Shown piece after piece: positions 34,267 through 42,607 of a stretch of DNA of 64,000 nucleotides. The translations under genes were made by a program, and so were the position numbers. Source of the DNA: Chitinophaga solisilvae. GTDB taxonomy: Bacteria > Bacteroidota > Bacteroidia > Chitinophagales > Chitinophagaceae. A model generated the notes under the pieces. It saw only the letters and a program-made list of their open reading frames with translations, made no database searches and was not told the origin of the DNA. The stretch lies in NCBI RefSeq assembly GCF_009928525.1, contig NZ_JAABOK010000002.1, positions 496,001-560,000 on the forward strand, written 5' to 3'. Within the stretch, counting starts at the first letter, position 1. Every line of letters starts with the position of its first letter.

Positions 34267-34752
34267 TTATTCAGAAGCCAGCAGCAGAGCGGAGATAGTA
34301 GATTTGGCAACTACTTTCCGGGTACTCAGCAATGGCGTTTTCAGCAATGGATACTTGGAAGATGCAATCAGTTTGGATGGGTTGTAGCTTCTTTTGGAAG
34401 GAAGATGATATTCATGATCCATCGGAGATACAATCACATCGATGTTCTGTGCCAGACAGAAATTGCGGAATGCCGCACGGGTATTGCCGTGGAAGAATTC
34501 CACCTTCAGCTGGTGAACGGAAGATGCGTACTTGTTGCGGATGATCTCACAACCGTCCTTGAAATCAGCGGTTATGAGATCAATGTGTCTGCTGTTGCGG
34601 GTGTAGGTAATAAGGTCGAATAAAGAGTCAGGCATGTTCAGGGCATGCATGAATATGATATTAACAGTTTCGTGTGGATAGTGCGCAGCTACGCTGTGAA
34701 CGTATCCGAGTGAACGTATGGAGAAATCGGTAGGAATCAGAATATTTTTCAT
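34267..34752 (-). CDS. Universal-stress-protein-like (UspA family)
   Basis: The 161-residue product opens with KNILIPTDFS, the standard first strand and loop of Usp domains. It continues through FMHALNMP and ends with IDVIVSPMDHEY ... NPSKLIASSKYPLL. The ATP-binding G-2x-G-9x-G(S/T) motif is not clear, so nucleotide binding is doubtful. It is the first gene of the Usp-bestrophin operon, with a -7 element 21 bp upstream and a response-regulator-type repeat array behind it. Its neighbour upstream is the HK/OmpR pair, in the same direction. Confidence 0.75.
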   Translation of the reverse strand: MKNILIPTDFSIRSLGYVHSVAAHYPHETVNIIFMHALNMPDSLFDLITYTRNSRHIDLITADFKDGCEIIRNKYASSVHQLKVEFFHGNTRAAFRNFCLAQNIDVIVSPMDHEYHLPSKRSYNPSKLIASSKYPLLKTPLLSTRKVVAKSTISALLLASE

Positions 34753-34772
34753 AGCTCTTACTTTTAATACAG

Positions 34773-34780
34773 CAAAACTA
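34773..34780 (-). promoter_or_regulatory. Promoter -7 element of the Usp-bestrophin operon
   Basis: On the minus strand the eight bases read TAGTTTTG, a full match to TAnnTTTG, 20 bp before the ATG at 34752. The -33 region falls on the repeat array, as expected for an activator-dependent promoter. Confidence 0.65.
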
Positions 34781-34797
34781 TGAACGCGATATTAGGA

Positions 34798-34852
34798 CGC
34801 GGTAAGAGTACGGTTAAAAGGTTGTAAGAATGTGGTAAGAATCCGGTAAGAA
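34798..34852 (-). promoter_or_regulatory. Five-unit 11-bp tandem repeat array, probable response-regulator site
   Basis: On the minus strand five consecutive 11-mers read TTCTTACCGGA, TTCTTACCACA, TTCTTACAACC, TTTTAACCGTA and CTCTTACCGCG. The phase is exactly 11 bp, one helical turn, which is how PhoB/OmpR-type regulators stack. The array ends 18 bp upstream of the -7 element. It lies between the histidine kinase stop and the Usp gene, so the adjacent OmpR-type regulator is the likely binder. Confidence 0.7.
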
Positions 34853-34860
34853 AGGGAGCG

Positions 34861-36216
34861 CTACAGTGGCAACTCAACCCTGATCTCGGTTCCGGCGTTT
34901 ACCTGACTGTTAACGATAATGTCTCCCTTGTGCATTCTGATGATGTTCATGGCCAGCGGTAACCCGATGCCGTAGCCTTTAAAATGGCCGGTATTGGAAG
35001 CGCGGAAGAACGGGGAAAAAATATAGGGCAGGTCTTCCGGAGGAATGCCGATACCCTGGTCCTTTACCATAATGATAATTTTCTTGTCTGTAGCCGCCAG
35101 CGCCGTGTATACGGGCTGGTTGTTGGAGTATTTGCAGGCATTCATCACAATGTTGCTGAGCGCCAGTTCCAGCAGCTGCGCATTGCCGGGAATCGCCAGT
35201 TTTTCTTCTTCTTCCGGAAACAGGCTGTAATCTATTTCCACATGGCAGCCGGGGTTGATTTTATCGATGGTATTCTTAACGGTAAACAATAATTCGTCGG
35301 TACGTACAATGCCCCATTCCTGTTTCTTGCCGTCGAATCCTGTCTGCGCCAGGTGCAGCAGGCTTTTGGTAATATGTTCCAGGCGGCCGGCTTCTGACAG
35401 GATATTGCGGAGGGCCAGCTGGTAATTTTCCTGGGAGCGGTCTTTGCTGAGCGCCAGCTCCGTTTCCCCGATGATGGCGGTGAGCGGGGTACTCAGTTCA
35501 TGGGAAGCGTTGCTGACAAAGTTATTCTGCGTTTCAAAAGCGGTTTCCAGGCGGTCCAGCATATTATTAAAGGTGGTCGCCAGTTCGTTGATCTCGTCCT
35601 GGCTCTGCTTTACATTCAGCCGCAGATGCAGGTTACGGGAGCTGATACTTTTTACCTGTGTCATCAAATGACGTATCGGCTGCAGGATGAACCGGGAAAA
35701 GAAGATGCCGGCGGTAATCAGGATACCTGATGATATAACAAAGCAGATCAGCAGCAGTTTCCGGAGCCACCCCATATATTCGCTGCTGTACTGGTTCACG
35801 GCGGATACGATCACAATGTATAATCCCTTCTTGCTTTTATATAATACGCCTTCATAAAACCGGTTGCCATCGCGGTAGGTGGCCTTTTGCTGTGACATCA
35901 CTTCCTGGTAAAAAACCGTGGGCAGGTTCAGGGTGCTGTCTGTTTTAACGGCGCCGTCTGTAATAGGCAGCAGGTATTCCTTTTCTGCGGGCAGTTTCTC
36001 CAGGTGTTCATCCCTGATTTCATTATAGATAACGGAATCAGATTCATAGTAGGGGAGGTTGGCCCTGGCAGTAAGGTAGGCGCGGATTTCGAGCCGTTTG
36101 TAGAAGTCCTCGAAGGAATGCTGATTGGCAAAATAATACACCAGGATACTCATCACCATAATGGTGGAGATGGTCAGCCCTGCAAATATCATCAGTATTT
36201 TAGTGCGTATTTTCAT
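34861..36216 (-). CDS. Sensor histidine kinase (HAMP, HisKA, HATPase)
   Basis: The start is set at 36216 (MKIRTKILMIFAGLTI), overlapping the regulator gene by 17 bp; an ATG 15 bp upstream is possible. The order is TM1 (~5-30), a ~120-residue periplasmic sensor region, TM2 (LLLICFVISSGILITAGIFF), HAMP, HisKA (FVSNASHELSTPLTAIIGE, with the phosphoacceptor His), then the ATPase boxes NIVMNACKYS, DQGIGIPPED and GYGIGLPLA. It signals to the OmpR-type regulator encoded before it. The signal is unknown. Confidence 0.92.
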   Translation of the reverse strand: MKIRTKILMIFAGLTISTIMVMSILVYYFANQHSFEDFYKRLEIRAYLTARANLPYYESDSVIYNEIRDEHLEKLPAEKEYLLPITDGAVKTDSTLNLPTVFYQEVMSQQKATYRDGNRFYEGVLYKSKKGLYIVIVSAVNQYSSEYMGWLRKLLLICFVISSGILITAGIFFSRFILQPIRHLMTQVKSISSRNLHLRLNVKQSQDEINELATTFNNMLDRLETAFETQNNFVSNASHELSTPLTAIIGETELALSKDRSQENYQLALRNILSEAGRLEHITKSLLHLAQTGFDGKKQEWGIVRTDELLFTVKNTIDKINPGCHVEIDYSLFPEEEEKLAIPGNAQLLELALSNIVMNACKYSNNQPVYTALAATDKKIIIMVKDQGIGIPPEDLPYIFSPFFRASNTGHFKGYGIGLPLAMNIIRMHKGDIIVNSQVNAGTEIRVELPL

Positions 36217-36913
36217 CAGCGTTATTTTCACGCAGCATGTAACCCAGTCCGGTTACGGTTTGTATGAGTTCCTGCTGACTGTGTTTGTTTATTTTTTTGC
36301 GGAGATAATTAATATATACATCCACTACTTTGGTATTCATATTGAAGTCGATGCCCCATACATGTTCCAGTATTTCCATACGTGACAACACTTTGCGGGG
36401 ATTTTTCAACAGAAATTCCAGCAGCCGGTATTCTGTGGCTGTCAGCTGAATGTTTTTTCCCTGTCTGCTGGCGGATTTGGTGTCAGTGTTCAGTTCCAGG
36501 TCCGCCAATTGCAAGAGGGAAGTAGACTCCTGTTGCGGGGGAATGGCGCTGCTTTTCCTCCTGAGCAGGCTACGGATGCGGGCTTCCAGCTCAGCCAGCT
36601 TGAAGGGTTTGACGAGGTAGTCGTCTGCACCGCTGTCAAGGCCCATCACAATATTTTCGGTGGTGCCCAGGGCGGTCAGCATGAGTATGGGTGTTGCCAG
36701 CTGCTCTTTACGCAGCGCTCTGCACACTTCGATGCCGTTCATGCCGGGAAGCATTACATCCAGGATAATCAGCAGAAAGGAAGGATTGTCCAGCGCCATA
36801 CGCAAGCCACTGGCGCCATCCAGCGCTACGCTCACTTCATAGCCGGCTTCCGACAATCCGCGGGTAATAACGGATACTACAGCAGGTTCATCTTCTATCA
36901 GTAATAGTTTCAT
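36200..36913 (-). CDS. OmpR/PhoB-type response regulator
   Basis: The start is set at 36913 (MKLLLIEDEPAVV); the longer frame adds MFC only. The receiver domain has the acidic pair EDE, the phospho-Asp in LIILDVMLPGMNGIE and Lys in YLVKPFKLAELEARI. The C-terminal winged helix ends in VVDVYINYLRKKI and TVTGLGYML, as in the CopR/QseB/CusR group. It forms an operon with the kinase. The 11-bp array at 34798-34852 immediately downstream of the operon is a plausible target, linking it to the Usp-bestrophin genes. Confidence 0.92.
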   Translation of the reverse strand: MKLLLIEDEPAVVSVITRGLSEAGYEVSVALDGASGLRMALDNPSFLLIILDVMLPGMNGIEVCRALRKEQLATPILMLTALGTTENIVMGLDSGADDYLVKPFKLAELEARIRSLLRRKSSAIPPQQESTSLLQLADLELNTDTKSASRQGKNIQLTATEYRLLEFLLKNPRKVLSRMEILEHVWGIDFNMNTKVVDVYINYLRKKINKHSQQELIQTVTGLGYMLRENNADENTH

Positions 36914-36941
36914 GCAAAACAAATATAGTGTATGAATCGGC

Positions 36942-36949
36942 TAACTTTG
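36942..36949 (+). promoter_or_regulatory. Promoter -7 element of the AraC gene
   Basis: TAACTTTG matches TAnnTTTG, 26 bp before the ATG at 36976. Its position inside the longer open frame supports 36976 rather than 36928 as the true start. Confidence 0.55.
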
Positions 36950-36975
36950 ACAAACAAAAGTTAATATTTTCAGAT

Positions 36976-37737
36976 ATGATACGGGAAGACGATTACATAT
37001 TCCGGGAAAGCCAGCCACCACAGGGGCTGGCGGACTTCGTCAAGTATTGCTGGTATGTGCATAACCCGGGTGAAAAGGAACATCACTTTACCATTTTTCC
37101 GGACGGACATTTTGATCTGCTCTTCCGTTCCCGCAACGGATCGCCGTTTACAGCCGTATTGTCGGGCATCTTCACAAAAGAATTTTCCTGTGTTGTGCCG
37201 CCTGCCTCCCTCATCTTCGGTGTCAGCTTCAGACTGCCTGCGGCAGAATATATCTGGAAGAGAAAAATAGGAGACATAACAGATAGGGAAGAACCTTTGC
37301 CGGCAGGCTTCTGGAAGGACGTGGCAGCATTGCCGTTCGACTTCTCCCTGTATGCCGCCAGGATCATGACGCTGCTGCAACAGCAGATAACAAAACCCAC
37401 TGACCCGCGCAAGCAACAGTTGTTCCGCCTGCTGTACGGCAGTAACGGCAATATTTCCGTGGAAGAGGCTGCGGAAACCTGCTACTGGAGCACGCGGCAG
37501 ATTAACCGGTATTTCGCCGGCCATTTTGGAATGTCCTTTAAGGCATTCAGTAATATACTACGTTACCGCGCCTCCTTTGAGCAGCTGAAGCAGGGAAACC
37601 TTTACCCGGAGCAACCTTACGCTGATCAGGCACATTTTATCAGGGAGGTGAGGAAATATTCCGGCATAACGCCCAAAGAAATAGCCGCCAACAAAAACGG
37701 CGGATTTATTCAATTATCCACCCTGAGAGAAAACTAG
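36976..37737 (+). CDS. AraC-family transcriptional regulator
   Basis: The 253-residue product starts MIREDDYIFRESQPP. The N-terminal ~150 residues are of the DUF6597/AraC-effector type (YCWYVHNPGEKEHHFTIFPDGHFDLLF). The C-terminal HTH_18 region includes ISVEEAAETCYWSTRQINRYFAGHFG and ADQAHFIREVRKYSGITPKE. Such regulators control small stress or detoxification genes, and the VOC gene 32 bp downstream on the same strand is the likely partner. It is divergent from the two-component operon; the gap is only 62 bp. Confidence 0.85.
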   Translation: MIREDDYIFRESQPPQGLADFVKYCWYVHNPGEKEHHFTIFPDGHFDLLFRSRNGSPFTAVLSGIFTKEFSCVVPPASLIFGVSFRLPAAEYIWKRKIGDITDREEPLPAGFWKDVAALPFDFSLYAARIMTLLQQQITKPTDPRKQQLFRLLYGSNGNISVEEAAETCYWSTRQINRYFAGHFGMSFKAFSNILRYRASFEQLKQGNLYPEQPYADQAHFIREVRKYSGITPKEIAANKNGGFIQLSTLREN

Positions 37738-37769
37738 CTTTGTATTATCAAACTAAAAAAACAATAAAG

Positions 37770-38180
37770 ATGATACAGAAAATAAGCAAGACTTCCAATG
37801 TGATCACCTGGTTTGAAATTCCGGTGACAGATACCGCCAGGGCAAAAAAGTTCTATGAAACCATTCTGGACATAGAAATGAGAACCCAGCATTTTGAGGA
37901 AACGAATGAAGAGCTGACTTTCTTCCCGGCAGAACCGGGCGTGATTCAGGCCACTTCCGGCCGTGTTTCCGGGGCGCTGGTAAAGAATGACCGGCAGCAT
38001 CCTGCTGCTGATGGTATCAGGGTATACCTGAATGCCTACCCCAGGCTTCAGACTGTAATTGATAAAATAGAACCCGCCGGCGGTAAGCTGCTGCAGCCCA
38101 GAACGCAGATCCCTGCCGGGTATATCGCCGTATTCTCAGATACGGAGGGCAATACGGTAGCCATCCACGCGGAAGAATAG
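37770..38180 (+). CDS. VOC-family (glyoxalase/bleomycin-resistance-like) protein
   Basis: The start is set at ATG 37770 (MIQKISKTSNVITWFEIPVTD). The 136-residue protein has the paired beta-alpha-beta-beta-beta modules of the vicinal-oxygen-chelate superfamily: VITWFEIPVTDTARAKKFYE opens module one and GIRVYLNAY opens module two; GYIAVFSDTEGNTVAIHAEE is the typical ending, whose last Glu is a usual metal ligand. A His/Glu set for metal is not fully obvious, so it may be an antioxidant, resistance or binding protein. It follows the AraC gene by 32 bp. Confidence 0.85.
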   Translation: MIQKISKTSNVITWFEIPVTDTARAKKFYETILDIEMRTQHFEETNEELTFFPAEPGVIQATSGRVSGALVKNDRQHPAADGIRVYLNAYPRLQTVIDKIEPAGGKLLQPRTQIPAGYIAVFSDTEGNTVAIHAEE

Positions 38181-38347
38181 GTATCCCCCAAAGTAGGGAT
38201 AACAGCGCAAGGTATTATCTGTTTCCTTTGTAACGGATGCAATACCTGGAGATGAAACCGCGCGTCATGTATAACTATGTCAGCCACTTTATGCCGGTAA
38301 TACCGGATCGCCGCCAGCCCGGTTACATACCGGCATGGCTATACGAA

Positions 38348-38393
38348 GATGCCGCCGGGACCGTTTACCAAACGGCTCCGGCGGCATCCTTTT
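38348..38393 (+). terminator. Terminator after the AraC-VOC pair
   Basis: GATGCCGCCGGG pairs with TCCGGCGGCATC (38348-38359 with 38377-38388), and CCGTTT pairs with AAACGG inside. CTTTTATTT follows. It lies 168 bp beyond the VOC stop. Confidence 0.75.
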
Positions 38394-39064
38394 ATTTATC
38401 CCTTTACCTGTATCTATATCGCTGAAGCCTGTTTTTGCTTATGAGAGACCTTATTCTTTATCTGCCTGTGTTTTTCCGCCATCGCACAGGCCGGGAGCTG
38501 CCGCAGCCCCGCCTCCCCCGGTAATGCTGCTGCGTTATGCAGGAAGCCGGGAGGCGGGCCGGCGCCCCCAGCAAGGAACAGGCAGCCCTTACACGGACAC
38601 GGCTACACGCCGGTTCTCACGCAACCTATATATTAATACATCATTATCTCTTAATGATCTTCACGCAACTAATATAATATTCGCACAATACAAACCGGCA
38701 ATCATTTAAACGAATAGAATTTTACATGCAGACCCGATGCCGGTGTGCATCATTCATAAAAATACCACAGTTTATCTCACATGCGCTACCCCTTAATGAT
38801 GTCGTCTGCTATTACATAGCAGCGGATACTTCTTTATAAAAAGATAATATCAGTTTTTTATTTTTCATGACGGATACCGGCTGTCATACTGACGTTGCGG
38901 TAAAACAGCAGTGAGATAAAAAGAAGTATGGATGCCTTACAACCTTGCTGATAGGGTGTTTTGTGGAGGTGGTAAAAATATAGACAGCGATTTGTTACTT
39001 CGTTTTTCGTTTTGCGTAAACTAATTTCCCGTTTTGATTAATGCCCTTTCCTTTTTTCGGATAG
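38394..39064. other. Long intergenic stretch before the siderophore operon
   Basis: The region has a GC-rich part (38480-38620) and then an AT-rich part. Open frames in it lack leaders and family resemblance. I see no RNA gene or repeat. No convincing Fur-type dyad is visible by eye, although an iron-responsive site is expected for the operon. Confidence 0.45.
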
Positions 39065-39098
39065 TTTTGTTACTGTTCTGAAAGGATAAATACTTTTG
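39065..39098 (+). promoter_or_regulatory. Probable promoter of the siderophore operon
   Basis: TTTTG at 39065-39069 resembles the -33 element, and TACTTTTG at 39091-39098 matches TAnnTTTG, with 21 bp between them. The leader would be about 195 nt before the ATG at 39299, long enough for post-transcriptional control. No riboswitch fold was recognised. Confidence 0.5.
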
Positions 39099-39298
39099 TC
39101 AACTCCGCCGGTGAAAGTGTTTGTGCCCACATGACCCTGTTTCACTGGTGGTTTCAGTGATAACTTTCTACTTGCCTGCTCCGGCAGCCGTTGTAAAAAA
39201 ATGCAACAGCTACCCGGCAGGATATTTATTGCCATAGCGTAGCACCCGCTGCCTCTATGCCAGGAATCCTATTCAAAACACTTAACAAATGATGATTA

Positions 39299-40417
39299 AT
39301 GGAAACTCAATTACTGACAGCAACGATTAACCCGGAAACCCATAATAACATTGTTTACCAGCCACCAATGGAGCCCGCAGTTATTACCATCACCAGCGAT
39401 GAACGGGCAGAAATAACGCGCATCGGAAAAGCGCTGAAAAATATATATGGCAGCTATGAGAACCCGAAATATATCTCCATGCTGCATCTGAATGCCTACA
39501 GAATATTACCGGAGCGTATAGCCAGCGAGCTGAGTTTGCTGGGAACAGATTTCTCTTCCAATCAATACGGCGCGCTCGTGCTGAAAGGGCTGGTATCTGT
39601 AGATCAGGATGCGCTGGGGCCTACACCGCCCAGCTGGCGGGAAATGGAACAGGAACGCATGATGGAATACGGATTTATTTCTTCGCTCCTGCATGGCGCC
39701 GTGCCTTCCAAGCCGGTGGAATATTTCGCGCAGCGTAAAGGCGGAGGACTCCTGCACGCTATTATCCCGGAGCAGGATATGGCCTGGTCACAGACGGGCG
39801 CAGGCTCTAAAACAGAGTTGTTTGTACATACGGAAGATGCTTTCCTCTTCAATGCTGCAGACTTCCTCAGCTTCCTCTATCTGCGCAATGAAGAACAGGT
39901 GCCTTCCATGCTGTATTCTATCCGCTCGCATCATAAGGATGATCCGGTATTGAAAGCCTTGTTTGAGCCGGTGTATAAATGCCCCAAAGATGCGAATTAC
40001 GCGACAGATGAAGCCATCGGAGAAGGCGTACACACTTCTGTACTGTATGGTAACAGGGACGCGCCTTTCATTCGTTTCGACGCCGCAGAACAGATATATA
40101 ATAAAGAAGCAGGACAATCACCGGAAGCGCTGGAAAACCTCAAGGCTTTCTGGCAGGAAGCCAGACAGCTTATTTACAGCAGCTTCATACCGGAAGCCGG
40201 CGATATGATCTTCGTGAACAATCACCTGTGTGCTCATGGCCGCAATGCTTTTCTGGCAGGTTTCAGAAATGAAAACGGCAGCCTGGTGCCCTGTGAACGC
40301 AGACTTATGCTACGTATGATGAGTAAGACCAGCCTGATTCATATTCAGTCTGTAGCGCATCCGGCTAATCCTTATCTCGTCATGGAAGAACATTATGGTA
40401 AAGTATATGAAGCCTAA
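39299..40417 (+). CDS. Fe(II)/2-oxoglutarate oxygenase, clavaminate-synthase-like (lysine-hydroxylase type)
   Basis: This 372-residue protein has the facial-triad motif HTE (His167, Glu169) in FVHTEDAFLFNAADFLSFL and the distal His303 in CAHGRNAF. Arg residues in CERRLMLRM are placed to bind 2-oxoglutarate. The phrase HTEDAF...LxLRN is that of free amino-acid hydroxylases such as AsnO, VioC and the lysine 3- or 4-hydroxylases known from Chitinophaga and other bacteria. It is first in the siderophore operon, before a PLP decarboxylase. Inferred role: hydroxylate lysine to 3- or 4-hydroxylysine, which the decarboxylase turns into hydroxycadaverine. Confidence 0.82.
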   Translation: METQLLTATINPETHNNIVYQPPMEPAVITITSDERAEITRIGKALKNIYGSYENPKYISMLHLNAYRILPERIASELSLLGTDFSSNQYGALVLKGLVSVDQDALGPTPPSWREMEQERMMEYGFISSLLHGAVPSKPVEYFAQRKGGGLLHAIIPEQDMAWSQTGAGSKTELFVHTEDAFLFNAADFLSFLYLRNEEQVPSMLYSIRSHHKDDPVLKALFEPVYKCPKDANYATDEAIGEGVHTSVLYGNRDAPFIRFDAAEQIYNKEAGQSPEALENLKAFWQEARQLIYSSFIPEAGDMIFVNNHLCAHGRNAFLAGFRNENGSLVPCERRLMLRMMSKTSLIHIQSVAHPANPYLVMEEHYGKVYEA

Positions 40418-40439
40418 CCTTGTTTAATCCGTGCGTATT

Positions 40440-41054
40440 ATGATGCAGGCTATAGATACATTGCCGGAAACCGGCGATATGATGACACACCTGATCCGGG
40501 GGAGAAGGAGTATTTATGCAGATGCCTATACCGGAGAAGAAATACCGGCTGCGCTGCTGGAAGAAATACTGATCAACGCTACCTGGGCGCCTACGCACAA
40601 GATGACGGAGCCCTGGCGCTTCGTGGTAATGATGGGAGCGCAACGCGCCGCCTTCGGCAGTTACCTGGAAGCCTGGTACCGTGATTACTACCAGCAGCGA
40701 ATGAGTGCGGAAGCATTTGCAGAGAAACAACATTACCTGCTGCAATACCCGCTCAAAGCAGCCTGTATGATAGGGATCGTGCTGGTGAAAAGCGAACAGG
40801 CATCTCTTCCGGAATGGGAGGAAATAGCCGCCATTGCTTCCGCAGTGCAGAATATGGCGCTCAGCTGTACTTCCCGTGGCATCGGTTCCTACTGGGATAG
40901 CGGCGCCGCTTCGGTGGCATATGTCGCCTCGCAGGGACTGGCTGCCAATGAACAGTCACTGGGAATTTTTTTCATGGGCTATCCGGATGTATCGCACACA
41001 GTGCCCCGCAAGAAAAGAACCCCGGCAGAGCAAAAGATAACCTGGTTAACCTGA
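40440..41054 (+). CDS. Nitroreductase-family flavoprotein
   Basis: The start is set at ATG 40440 (MMQAIDTLPE); a GTG 9 bp upstream is possible. The product has the family opening IRGRRSIYADAY ... ILINATWAPTHKMTEPWRFVVM, with the FMN-phosphate-binding Arg pair, and the later FMN segment IAAIASAVQNMALSCTSRGIGSYW. Such enzymes reduce nitro groups, quinones or ferric complexes with NAD(P)H. In a siderophore operon it might reduce the bound iron or an over-oxidised N-hydroxy group; both are inference. The gap from the oxygenase stop is 22 bp. Confidence 0.85.
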   Translation: MMQAIDTLPETGDMMTHLIRGRRSIYADAYTGEEIPAALLEEILINATWAPTHKMTEPWRFVVMMGAQRAAFGSYLEAWYRDYYQQRMSAEAFAEKQHYLLQYPLKAACMIGIVLVKSEQASLPEWEEIAAIASAVQNMALSCTSRGIGSYWDSGAASVAYVASQGLAANEQSLGIFFMGYPDVSHTVPRKKRTPAEQKITWLT

Positions 41055-41086
41055 TTTATACATTCACCAAATCATTGTAAACAAAA

Positions 41087-42607
41087 ATGATGAAAACCGC
41101 ATCCGTTGAAGTATTGGAAGAAGCGCCGGTACTATCCGCCGATCCCTACGGGGATATATTTTATGCCGGCTCCGCTGAGGCCTACAATACCGCCATTCAG
41201 GGCGCATTGAAGGTTGTGACCGGATTTCTGCAACGTACAAAGAAACCTTTCAGCGGCATTAAGCCCGATCAGCTGGCGCAGCTCTTCAGCACCATCGATT
41301 TCGATACGCCGCTGCCGGATTATAAAAGTCTGCTGAAGGAAGTAGAGCAGCTGTATGTTAACCATGCTACTGCCTTCCACCTGCCGCAATACATTGCACA
41401 CCTCAACTGCCCGGTAGTCATTCCTGCACTCGCAGCAGAAGTGCTGGTCAGCGCTATCAACTCCTCCCAGGATACCTACGACCAGAGCGCCGGCGGCACA
41501 CTGATGGAATGTAAAATCATTGACTGGACCGGCCGGGAGATAGGCTATAGTGCGGACTGCGACGGTGTATTCACCGCCGGCGGCTCCCAGAGCAACCTGA
41601 TGGGCCTCCTGCTCGCCAGGGATCATTATGCCATGAAACACCGCAGCCACAATATAAAGCTGCTGGGCCTTCCGGAAGATGCCGGCAGGTACCGCATCTT
41701 TGTATCAGAAAAAGCACATTTCAGCAACCAGAAAAATGCCTCCCTGCTGGGGCTAGGCGAACAGGCGCTGGTATCTATCCCCGCTGATGAACGTTTCCGC
41801 ATGGACGCCACACTGCTGGAAGCCGCCATCAAAAAAGAACTGGAACAAGGAAATATCCCCATCGCAGTGGTAGCTACCGCAGGCACCACCGACTTCGGTA
41901 ACCTCGACCCGCTGCTGGCCATAGGACGCCTCGCCGCACAATACGGCCTCTGGTACCATATCGATGCCGCCTACGGCTGCGGACTGCTGCTCACGGAAAA
42001 ATACCGCTATCTGCTGAACGGAGCAGAGCTCTCTGACTCCATCACCGTTGACTATCACAAATCTTTCTTCCAGCCAATCAGCAGCAGCGCCTTCATCGTA
42101 AAACATAAAGCCTCCCTGGATATTATCCGCCACCATGCGGACTATCTCAACCCCGAAGAACAGGACTACGACGAACTGCCCGCACAGATCAATAAAACAG
42201 TTACCCAGAGCACCCGCCGCTTTGATGCGCTGAAACTCTGGTTCACCCTGCGCCTGATGGGCAAGGAGAAACTGGGTGAATATACAGAAGTGATCATCGA
42301 TACAGCCGAACAGGCGGCCTGCCTGATAGAAGCTGATCCGGAACTTGAACTGCTCAGCCACTCCGACCTCGGCGTGCTGGTGTTCCGTCATAAACCTTCG
42401 TATGTGCATTCCCGTGACTATGACACATTTAACCAGGCTATCAAAAAATCCCTGTTCTTCAGCGGAGAAGTGCTGCTCGCCAGCACCCGCGTGAACGGGC
42501 ACTTCTACCTGAAGTTTACCATACTTAATCCGTTAACCACCATCACGGATATTCAGAACATTTTAACGGCTATCAAAGTTCATGGAAAAGATGCTCACCG
42601 GCAGTGA
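41087..42607 (+). CDS. Group II PLP-dependent decarboxylase (DesA/DABA-decarboxylase-like)
   Basis: This 506-residue enzyme belongs to the group II amino-acid decarboxylases. The PLP lysine is in VDYHKSFFQPISSSAF, the cofactor region in IDAAYGCGLL, and HLNCPVVIPALAAEVLVSA matches the N-terminal substrate segment. Related enzymes decarboxylate lysine (DesA), diaminobutyrate or ornithine. The neighbours (lysine-type N6-hydroxylase, 2OG oxygenase, NIS synthetases) favour lysine or hydroxylysine, yielding cadaverine or hydroxycadaverine. Its last 26 bp overlap the GNAT gene, so translation is coupled. Confidence 0.87.
   Translation: MMKTASVEVLEEAPVLSADPYGDIFYAGSAEAYNTAIQGALKVVTGFLQRTKKPFSGIKPDQLAQLFSTIDFDTPLPDYKSLLKEVEQLYVNHATAFHLPQYIAHLNCPVVIPALAAEVLVSAINSSQDTYDQSAGGTLMECKIIDWTGREIGYSADCDGVFTAGGSQSNLMGLLLARDHYAMKHRSHNIKLLGLPEDAGRYRIFVSEKAHFSNQKNASLLGLGEQALVSIPADERFRMDATLLEAAIKKELEQGNIPIAVVATAGTTDFGNLDPLLAIGRLAAQYGLWYHIDAAYGCGLLLTEKYRYLLNGAELSDSITVDYHKSFFQPISSSAFIVKHKASLDIIRHHADYLNPEEQDYDELPAQINKTVTQSTRRFDALKLWFTLRLMGKEKLGEYTEVIIDTAEQAACLIEADPELELLSHSDLGVLVFRHKPSYVHSRDYDTFNQAIKKSLFFSGEVLLASTRVNGHFYLKFTILNPLTTITDIQNILTAIKVHGKDAHRQ

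Noticed and set aside
38237..38709. Two frames (38237-38425 and 38335-38709) before the siderophore operon
   Set aside because: They span the terminator hairpin and a GC-rich stretch, and have Pro/Arg-rich or Tyr-rich nonsense composition.
39000..39298. A Fur box upstream of the siderophore operon
   Set aside because: AT-rich segments exist, but no convincing 19-bp dyad could be found by eye.
41753..42502. 249-codon minus-strand frame inside the decarboxylase
   Set aside because: Shadow of the decarboxylase; the PLP motifs are on the plus strand.
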